A DNA stretch of 9,970 nucleotides from DAOUEG01 sp964589285 (GTDB taxonomy: Bacteria > Chloroflexota > Dehalococcoidia > Dehalococcoidales > RBG-16-60-22), in assembly GCA_964589285.1 (NCBI GenBank), contig CAZPSP010000093.1, forward strand, positions 1-9,970, in the 5' to 3' direction. The notes below the pieces were generated by a model. That model was not told the origin of the DNA. It saw only the letters and a program-made list of their open reading frames with translations, and searched no databases. Position 1 is the stretch's first letter; the number at the start of each line of letters is the position of its first letter. A program made the translations under genes and the position numbers. Below are positions 5,329 through 9,970 of the stretch, in pieces.

Positions 5329-7907
5329 ACATGAGAAGACAGCAGGGACCGCCCGTCGACCGCAATTTGGTAGCGCGTGTCGTGTTCGCTAATGCGGAAA
5401 ACATGGGCATCCGGGACCGCAAGCTGCTCGACAGGCTGACCACCCAGGTCATCGAACGCCTGGAGAAGGCGCGGCAGGAGGTGCTGCCGACCCTGCCGGG
5501 CATGGAAGACCTGGTCGACCAGAAGACCCGGCGCTCGCCCGCGCTGCCGACCGAGGCGGAAATCGAAGCCATGGTCATGGAAGTACTCAACACCGCTGAA
5601 ACGAATCCCGGACCGGAACCTGAAGAGGAGGTCAATGCCCCGATGCCAGCGAAAATGAAGACGGAAATCATACATCAGAAAGAAGCTATGACGAACATCG
5701 AACTCTCCGATACCGCGTTACGGGTACTGGAAAAAAGGTACCTGAAAAAAGACAACCAGGGGAACGTCACCGAGACGCCCCGTGAAATGTTCCGCCGGGT
5801 GGCCCATGCCGTTGCCCAGGCGGAAAAGCTTTATAACAAGAAGGCCGATGTCAAGGCGGTCGAGGACGAGTTCTTCCGTCTCATGGCGAAGCTGGAATTT
5901 CTGCCCAATTCACCCACGTTGATGAACGCCGGGAGGGACTTGGGACAGCTTTCCGCGTGCTTCGTCCTGCCCGTGGACGATTCCATGCCGTCTATTTTCG
6001 ATGCCGTGAAGTACACCGCTCTTATCCACCAGAGCGGCGGCGGGACCGGTTTTTCCTTCTCCCGGCTGCGGCCGGAGAACGACCGGGTCGGCTCCACCGG
6101 CGGTGTGGCCAGCGGCCCGGTGTCCTTCATCAAGGCGTTCGATACCGCTACCGATGTTATCAAGCAGGGAGGCACCCGGCGCGGCGCCAATATGGGCATC
6201 CTCAACATCGACCATCCGGACATCATCAAGTTCATCGAAGCCAAGCAGGACATGACCGCCCTGACCAATTTCAACCTCTCCGTGGCGCTGACCTCCACGT
6301 TCATGGAAGCCGTCAAGGAGGACACCGAGTACGACCTCATCAACCCGCGGACCGGCGAAGCTGCCGGCAGGCTCAGGGCCAAGGAAGTCTTCGATAAAAT
6401 CGTCGACCATGCCTGGCAGAACGGCGATCCCGGCATCGTCTTCATCGACCGCATCAACGCGGACAATCCCACGCCGCACCTGGGGAAGATAGAAAGCACC
6501 AATCCGTGCGGCGAGCAGCCCCTGCTCCCGTACGAGTCCTGCAACCTGGCCTCGATCAACCTTTCGAAGATGATAAAGCAGAAGGGCAGCGGCTGGGAGA
6601 TAGATTACGAAAAGCTGGCGGCGACGGTGCGGACCGGCGTGCGCTTCCTTGATGATGTCATCGACGTCAACAAGTTCCCGCTGCCGCAGATCGAGGAAAT
6701 GACGAAGAAGACGCGGAAGATCGGCCTCGGCATCATGGGCTTTGCGGACATGCTCGTCATGCTCGGCATCGCCTACAATTCGCAGGAAGCGGCGAAAGTG
6801 GCCGAAGACATCATGAGTTTCATTAACGATGAAGCCATGCAAGCTTCCATCGATCTTGCCGAAGAACGCGGCGTGTTCCCCGGTTACGAAGGCAGTATTT
6901 ACGACACGGAAGGCGGCCCGAAGCTCCGCAATGCCACGCGGACGACCATCGCCCCGACCGGTACGCTCAGCATGATCGCGAACTGCTCCAGCGGCATCGA
7001 ACCGCTTTTCGCGTTGTGCTATACCAAGACGGTGCTGGACGGTACGGCCTTCGTTGAGGTCAATCCCTATTTTGAAAAAGCCGCTCGTGACGGGGGTTTC
7101 TACTCCGAGGAACTGATGAAGAAACTTGCCGAGGGCGCCCACCTGGCGGACCTCGCCGAGGTCCCGGCGGAAGCCAAGCGGGTCTTTGTCACCGCGCATG
7201 AGATCACCCCGGAATGGCACGTGAAGATGCAGGCGGCCTTCCAGCGCTCCACGGACAATGCCGTCTCCAAGACCATCAACTTTCCCAACTCCGCCACCCG
7301 GGAGGACATAGCCCACGCCTACAAACTGGCCTATGATGAGGGCCTCAAGGGCATTACCATTTACCGCGACGGCAGCCGGAGCGTCCAGGTGTTGACCACC
7401 GGCACCAAGAAGGAAGAAACCAAACCGGCGGAGAAGCCGCGCGGGCCCCGCAAGCGTGCCAAGCGGACCACGGGCGTGACGGAATGCGTCAATACCGGCT
7501 GCGGTCATCTGTATGTAACAGTCAACTCGGACGAAGAGGGCATCGTGGAAGTGTTCTCGCTGCTTGGCAAGGCCGGCGGCTGCGCGGCGGCCCAGCTCGA
7601 ATCCATCGGCCGCCTCATTTCCCTGGCGCTGCGTTCCGGCGTGGAGGTTTCCCAGATCGTCAAGAACCTGCGCGGCATCCGCTGCCCGAGCGTGGCCTGG
7701 GAGCAGGGCAAGAGCGTGCTCTCCTGCGCGGACGCCATCGCCAGCGTGCTGGAAAACCATATCAGGGATGATGAGGACAAGCCCACCTACGAGGACTACG
7801 GCCTGGCCAAGAACCTGGCCGGCCAGTGCCCGGAGTGCAGCAACATGCTGGTCTACTCAGAAGGCTGCCACCACTGCCCGGCGTGTGGCTATACCAAGTG
7901 CGTGTAG
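5325..7907 (+). CDS. nrdJ: Adenosylcobalamin-dependent (class II) ribonucleotide reductase NrdJ
   Basis: It reduces ribonucleotides to deoxyribonucleotides using a radical made from adenosylcobalamin, so it works with or without oxygen. The protein has 860 residues. The reductase core begins near residue 125. Visible parts are FLPNSPTLMNAG, the redox cysteine C212 (LSACFVLP), the catalytic NPCGE loop (N393, C395, E397), the partner C406 (ESCNLASINL), and the phosphate-binding RTTIAPTGTLS. A TSCPD-type domain follows (about 716-815). The C-terminal cysteine cluster (CPEC, then CHHCPACGYTKC) probably relays electrons from thioredoxin. The first 121 residues are an extra, mostly helical segment that I do not recognise as an ATP cone; a possible internal start lies at 5643. 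ATG 5325 follows GGGAGG by 8 nt and overlaps the nrdR stop. No cobalamin riboswitch is seen upstream. The enzyme call is near certain. Confidence 0.96.
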   Translation: MNMRRQQGPPVDRNLVARVVFANAENMGIRDRKLLDRLTTQVIERLEKARQEVLPTLPGMEDLVDQKTRRSPALPTEAEIEAMVMEVLNTAETNPGPEPEEEVNAPMPAKMKTEIIHQKEAMTNIELSDTALRVLEKRYLKKDNQGNVTETPREMFRRVAHAVAQAEKLYNKKADVKAVEDEFFRLMAKLEFLPNSPTLMNAGRDLGQLSACFVLPVDDSMPSIFDAVKYTALIHQSGGGTGFSFSRLRPENDRVGSTGGVASGPVSFIKAFDTATDVIKQGGTRRGANMGILNIDHPDIIKFIEAKQDMTALTNFNLSVALTSTFMEAVKEDTEYDLINPRTGEAAGRLRAKEVFDKIVDHAWQNGDPGIVFIDRINADNPTPHLGKIESTNPCGEQPLLPYESCNLASINLSKMIKQKGSGWEIDYEKLAATVRTGVRFLDDVIDVNKFPLPQIEEMTKKTRKIGLGIMGFADMLVMLGIAYNSQEAAKVAEDIMSFINDEAMQASIDLAEERGVFPGYEGSIYDTEGGPKLRNATRTTIAPTGTLSMIANCSSGIEPLFALCYTKTVLDGTAFVEVNPYFEKAARDGGFYSEELMKKLAEGAHLADLAEVPAEAKRVFVTAHEITPEWHVKMQAAFQRSTDNAVSKTINFPNSATREDIAHAYKLAYDEGLKGITIYRDGSRSVQVLTTGTKKEETKPAEKPRGPRKRAKRTTGVTECVNTGCGHLYVTVNSDEEGIVEVFSLLGKAGGCAAAQLESIGRLISLALRSGVEVSQIVKNLRGIRCPSVAWEQGKSVLSCADAIASVLENHIRDDEDKPTYEDYGLAKNLAGQCPECSNMLVYSEGCHHCPACGYTKCV

Positions 7908-7929
7908 GGGATGGGAGCAAGGTTATGAG

Positions 7930-8184
7930 ATGGCGTTCTCGAAACAAGCCTGGGACCAGCTGAAGAACCTCACCGCCAGCGAGTTGATGCGCGCTCTAGA
8001 AAAGGATGGAGCCAGACATGACTCATCCAGAGGCTCAATTCAGGTTTACCGGTATCCGGACGGGCGGCGCTTCACCATTCACTACCATCCGAATAAGACG
8101 TACGGCCCCAAGCTACTACGGGCATTGCTTGACGATATCGGCTGGAATGAGAACGACCTGAAACGTTTGAAACTGATCAGATAG
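7930..8184 (+). CDS. HicA-like (YcfA-fold) small protein, catalytic His missing
   Basis: The protein has 84 residues. HicA toxins are small double-stranded-RNA-binding-fold mRNA interferases. Here SELMRALEKDG, then RGS, PDGRRFTIHYHPNK and the closing helix LLRALLDDIGW follow the HicA plan. The family's G-S-H catalytic histidine is replaced: this protein reads RGSIQVY. It also has about 15 extra residues at the N-terminus. ATG 7930 is preceded by AAGG 7 nt upstream and lies 22 bp past the nrdJ stop, so it probably uses nrdJ transcription. Its end overlaps a convergent HicB-like gene by 8 bp, unlike the usual same-strand hicAB operon. It may be an inactive toxin relative or an RNA-binding protein. 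The fold assignment is good; toxicity is doubtful. Confidence 0.7.
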   Translation: MAFSKQAWDQLKNLTASELMRALEKDGARHDSSRGSIQVYRYPDGRRFTIHYHPNKTYGPKLLRALLDDIGWNENDLKRLKLIR

Positions 8185-8467
8185 CGCAGGCTATCTGCAA
8201 GTCTTCAGTGTGGCGTGATATCCGTTTTTTCGCCATCACGGCAGGTGAAGGAATTCCTTCTACCAGGATACCAACTGGAATAGGCTCGCCGTGCTTCACT
8301 AATGACTCAAGGTAAGCGATCGCAGCGTCCCTGGCGTTCTTCACGGCCTCTTCCTCGGTATCTCCTCCAACATGCAGTCCCTTGAGAGCGGGACAATAAG
8401 CATGGTAAGCACCGTCATCCGGTTCTACCATTATTTCTATCTTGAAACCAACAGTTGGTTTATTCAT
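8177..8467 (-). CDS. HicB-like (UPF0150 family) antitoxin
   Basis: The protein has 96 residues. HicB antitoxins have a partial RNase H fold that covers HicA. The sequence shows the pattern well: a strand near the start (FKIEIMVEPDDGAYHAYCPAL), then LKGLHVGGDTEEEAVKNARDA, and a helix followed by HGEPIP. No separate DNA-binding domain follows; the tail is about 25 residues and basic in part. The start is ATG 8467, with a weak AGGCGG 6 nt upstream. It has its own promoter candidate. It converges on the HicA-like gene rather than sharing an operon, so pairing of the two is plausible but not shown. It could instead be an orphan HicB-type protein. Confidence 0.8.
   Translation of the reverse strand: MNKPTVGFKIEIMVEPDDGAYHAYCPALKGLHVGGDTEEEAVKNARDAAIAYLESLVKHGEPIPVGILVEGIPSPAVMAKKRISRHTEDLQIACAI
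8178..8197. repeat. Perfect 8-bp hairpin at the hicA/hicB overlap
   Basis: CAGATAGC and GCTATCTG pair around a GCAG tetraloop. The element covers the stop codon of the HicA-like gene and the last codons of the HicB-like gene. No clear T-run follows on either strand. It could weakly stop convergent transcription from both sides or stabilise both mRNA ends. Confidence 0.45.
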
Positions 8468-8519
8468 ACAGCGCCGCCTGCCTTTAACGTGACAGAAGTT
8501 TGGGACTCCGGTACGGTAT

Positions 8520-8549
8520 ATTGTGACTATCAGGCGGGTGGTTTGTCAA
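8520..8549 (-). promoter_or_regulatory. Promoter of the HicB-like gene
   Basis: On the minus strand there is a perfect TTGACA (8549-8544), an 18-bp spacer and CACAAT (8525-8520, four of six). Transcription would start near 8513, about 45 nt before ATG 8467. This gives hicB expression independent of nrdJ and the HicA-like gene. Confidence 0.45.
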
Positions 8550-8670
8550 GGAAAAAATCGGTACTCGGCCTGGGAAGTAGCTACTGCTTAAAAGCACTGA
8601 TGATACTTTCTTCTTTCGGATTTTTCAACAGACTGCCATAGGCCTTGCCCGTGAAGATGTCAACCAGGCA

Positions 8671-9069
8671 TTGATCGGGAGTTCATTCATCGCGAACCAG
8701 ATACTGCATCTGGACACTTCGGATAATCCGGTACTCAAGGAATCCATCGAGAACAACCTTGGTACCCTGTTGAAAAAATTCGACGCATTTGCCACCGCTG
8801 TCGGCATGGACGATGAGAAGGGCAATTATGTCCTTGTCGTCCTCTATCATGAAAAGTCGGAACTGGCGCAGCAAAACGTGCCGATCTTCAAAGACCGGAT
8901 GGAAAACGGTGTATCCCCGGCCACCGGTACGGAGTGGAATGAAGAATTCACCAGTCTGGACATTAAGGCCAAAGGCAAACTGTTGATCGCCAAACTATAC
9001 ACGGAACACACCGCCTTTTGGAACAATTGGGTTTACATGCCGGACAACTTCCTCGTCCACGAGGAGTGA
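8671..9069 (+). CDS. Hypothetical protein, start uncertain, possibly N-terminally truncated
   Basis: I do not recognise this family. From TTG 8671 it gives 132 residues, soluble and mixed alpha/beta in look, with an aromatic C-terminal stretch (FWNNWVYMPDNF). TTG 8671 has no good ribosome site. The frame is open back to 8581, and the translation just upstream (AIGLAREDVNQAL) reads like real protein, so the true N-terminus is probably further left. No ATG or GTG exists there in this frame. An ATG at 8600 in the next frame leads into it through a T5 run (8621-8625), so a one-base frameshift is possible. No promoter was identified. It ends 54 bp before the first base of the carbamoyltransferase leader ORF (9123). 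Confidence 0.5.
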   Translation: MIGSSFIANQILHLDTSDNPVLKESIENNLGTLLKKFDAFATAVGMDDEKGNYVLVVLYHEKSELAQQNVPIFKDRMENGVSPATGTEWNEEFTSLDIKAKGKLLIAKLYTEHTAFWNNWVYMPDNFLVHEE

Positions 9070-9084
9070 TGTACTCAATACCAC

Positions 9085-9113
9085 TTGACCGTTTTCCTTG
9101 ATTCCCGCATAAT
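9085..9113 (+). promoter_or_regulatory. Strong promoter candidate for the carbamoyltransferase gene
   Basis: TTGACC (9085-9090, five of six), a 17-bp spacer and CATAAT (9108-9113, five of six). The expected start of transcription is around 9118-9121, only a few bases before ATG 9123. This makes the small leader ORF nearly leaderless and places a terminator about 120-145 nt into the transcript. Confidence 0.6.
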
Positions 9114-9122
9114 GAAAACATC

Positions 9123-9194
9123 ATGATACAGCCCGCAGCCTTCACCTTGCCCCGCGTCAGGCGCAGCCGCTTATCAACCGCGGCTGTAGCGTAA
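9123..9194 (+). CDS. Arginine-rich leader peptide (23 codons)
   Basis: ATG 9123 to TAA 9192-9194 encodes 23 residues with PRVRRSRL in the middle. Four of the six codons at 9153-9170 are for arginine (CGC, AGG, CGC, CGC). There is no Shine-Dalgarno site, but the promoter at 9085-9113 would start the mRNA about 2-5 nt before the ATG, which suits leaderless translation. Stalling at the Arg codons when charged arginine tRNA is short would cover the left arm of the hairpin 9164-9186. The downstream gene is a carbamoyltransferase of the arginine-pathway family, so the amino acid fits the gene. The pattern is seen; translation is inferred. No homologue was checked. Confidence 0.5.
   Translation: MIQPAAFTLPRVRRSRLSTAAVA
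9164..9186 (+). promoter_or_regulatory. Leader hairpin 1:2, with an alternative antiterminator pairing
   Basis: CAGCCGC (9164-9170) pairs with GCGGCTG (9180-9186) around a 9-nt loop. The left arm overlaps the Arg codons of the leader peptide. GGCTG (9182-9186) can instead pair with CAGCC (9233-9237), part of the left arm of the terminator, with one extra G-U pair. Such a switch is the expected layout of an attenuator. The alternative stem is short (five Watson-Crick pairs), so this part is less sure. Confidence 0.45.
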
Positions 9195-9229
9195 ACCCGC
9201 ATTTCAGTATCAAACCCATATTTCAGTTT
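9192..9229 (+). repeat. Imperfect 19-bp tandem repeat in the leader
   Basis: Two adjacent 19-bp units (9192-9210 and 9211-9229) share AAACCC and ATTTCAGT in register, differing at four positions. They fill the space between the leader hairpin and the terminator. They could be spacer sequence, a protein-binding site pair, or the trace of a small duplication. No known operator was recognised. Confidence 0.4.
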
Positions 9230-9233
9230 TCGC

Positions 9234-9267
9234 AGCCCGGGAAAATCAACTCCCGGGTTTTTGTTTT
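9234..9267 (+). terminator. Rho-independent terminator in the carbamoyltransferase leader
   Basis: CCCGGG (9236-9241) and CCCGGG (9252-9257) form a 6-bp stem, extended by G-U and A-U pairs at the base, with a 10-nt loop and then TTTTTGTTTT. It ends 17 nt before ATG 9285, leaving room for only the ribosome site AAAGGAG (9271-9277). No promoter fits between it and the gene, so the gene must be reached by readthrough. This is what marks it as an attenuator and not just an end signal of the upstream ORF. Confidence 0.7.
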
Positions 9268-9284
9268 ATAAAAGGAGAAAATAG

Positions 9285-9970
9285 ATGGTACAGCACTTCA
9301 TCGACTTCAAGAGCGCGCACCCGGAATTTCTGCGATATACCATCGCCAGGGCTTTGGACATCAAACAAAACCCCGGTAACTATGCGGACGTGCTGTCCGG
9401 CAAAAGGCTGTACCTGCTCTTCCAGAAGACCTCCACCCGCACCGCGCTGTCCTTTGCTGCCGGCATAAAGGACATGGGCGGGGACTACTTCCTCCAGAAC
9501 TGGGAAGACAGCAACTTCGCGGTGGGGGAGATACGCGATGAGGTGCGGTACGTCGCCCGGCACTGTGACGCCGTCGTCGCCCGTCTCAAGCACAACGAGG
9601 ACATCAACCTCATGGCGCAGCACTCACCCGTGCCGGTCATCAACGGCTGCTGCGACAGGTACCATCCCTGCCAGGCGATGGCGGACCTGCTGACCCTCCG
9701 GGAGATGTTCGGCGGCTACCAGGTGAAAATGGTCTATATCGGCGTGCGTAATAACGTGCTCAACTCCCTCATGGGTTCGCTCCCGTTCCTCGGCGGCGAA
9801 CTGTTTGCCGCCACGCCCGTCGTTAATCCGCCTTCCGTCGATGAAGAACTCTACACCGCCGCCTTAAAGACCGGCCGGTTCCATGACATCGGCAACGGCT
9901 GCCCGTCATTGGACGAGGTCAGGGCAGCGGTAAAAGAAGCGGACGTGGTCTACACGGACACCTGGGTGGA
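9285..9970 (+). CDS. Ornithine/aspartate carbamoyltransferase family protein (partial, 3' end outside window)
   Basis: The family moves the carbamoyl group of carbamoyl phosphate to an amine. In arginine synthesis ornithine carbamoyltransferase makes citrulline. Of about 310 residues expected, 228 are visible. Carbamoyl phosphate site: S50-T51-R52-T53, R100, and H127-P-C-Q130. The ornithine-enzyme-like IGVRNNVLNSL (151-161) and VVYTDTWV (221-228) follow. Two oddities: the second Arg of STRTR is Ala54, and the codon after DTWV starts GA (Asp or Glu) where ornithine enzymes have the Ser of the SMG motif. The substrate is therefore not certain. ATG 9285 follows AAAGGAG by 7 nt. The Arg-codon leader and terminator upstream argue for an arginine-pathway role. 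The C-terminal ornithine-binding part is not visible. Confidence 0.85.
   Translation, partial: MVQHFIDFKSAHPEFLRYTIARALDIKQNPGNYADVLSGKRLYLLFQKTSTRTALSFAAGIKDMGGDYFLQNWEDSNFAVGEIRDEVRYVARHCDAVVARLKHNEDINLMAQHSPVPVINGCCDRYHPCQAMADLLTLREMFGGYQVKMVYIGVRNNVLNSLMGSLPFLGGELFAATPVVNPPSVDEELYTAALKTGRFHDIGNGCPSLDEVRAAVKEADVVYTDTWV

Noticed and set aside
5910..7760. 616-codon minus-strand ORF inside nrdJ
   Set aside because: Antisense shadow of a certain NrdJ. The product is rich in His, Arg, Gly and Asp, as expected for such shadows.
8372..8641. 89-codon plus-strand ORF opposite the HicB-like gene
   Set aside because: Its first part is antisense to hicB and no domain is visible. Only its end (from ATG 8600) is of interest, as a possible frameshifted start for the next ORF.
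9070..9284. T-box riboswitch or ArgR operator before the carbamoyltransferase
   Set aside because: No T-box consensus (AGGGTGG-ACCGCG) and no ARG-box-like AT-rich palindrome were found. The Arg-codon ORF explains the leader better.
1..9970. CRISPR array, tRNA or rRNA genes, insertion sequence
   Set aside because: No regularly spaced repeats, cloverleaf, rRNA-like stretch, transposase or flanking inverted repeats were seen on either strand.

Overview
The window looks like a stretch of chromosome from a GC-rich anaerobe, most likely a Dehalococcoidia-type Chloroflexota. That is inference from three things: the gene mix (an NrdR plus B12-dependent NrdJ operon, long two-domain cupins, a membrane-anchored SurA/PpiC-like protein with Ig modules), frequent TTG/GTG starts, and clear Shine-Dalgarno sites. 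No taxonomic marker gene is present.

Left part (1-4550), minus strand: two consecutive genes for two-domain (bicupin) proteins (4440-3463, then 3407-2337) form one transcription unit. About 0.35 kb further downstream is a membrane-anchored protein with two degenerate parvulin-like domains and two Ig-like (He_PIG) domains (1991-126). A 17-pair hairpin (56-97) lies just past its stop codon.

Middle part (4551-7907), plus strand: nrdR and nrdJ form a translationally coupled operon (ATGA overlap). They are read from a promoter (4725-4754) that carries two NrdR-box-like palindromes exactly 32 bp apart, one between -35 and -10 and one near the expected start of transcription. NrdR therefore probably represses its own operon and the class II ribonucleotide reductase.

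Right part (7908-9970): a small HicA-fold protein follows nrdJ on the plus strand and converges, with an 8-bp overlap, on a HicB-like gene on the minus strand. The HicA-like protein lacks the family's catalytic histidine. An 8-bp perfect hairpin sits exactly on the overlap. Next comes an unrecognised ORF (about 8581-9069) with no proper start, possibly N-terminally damaged. Last is a carbamoyltransferase gene of the ornithine/aspartate family, cut by the window edge at residue 228.

The most interesting element is the 200-bp leader of that carbamoyltransferase. It holds a strong sigma70-type promoter, a probably leaderless 23-codon ORF with four arginine codons in six, a hairpin formed over those codons, a possible alternative pairing, and a rho-independent terminator ending 17 nt before the start codon. 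Together these resemble a ribosome-mediated arginine attenuator.
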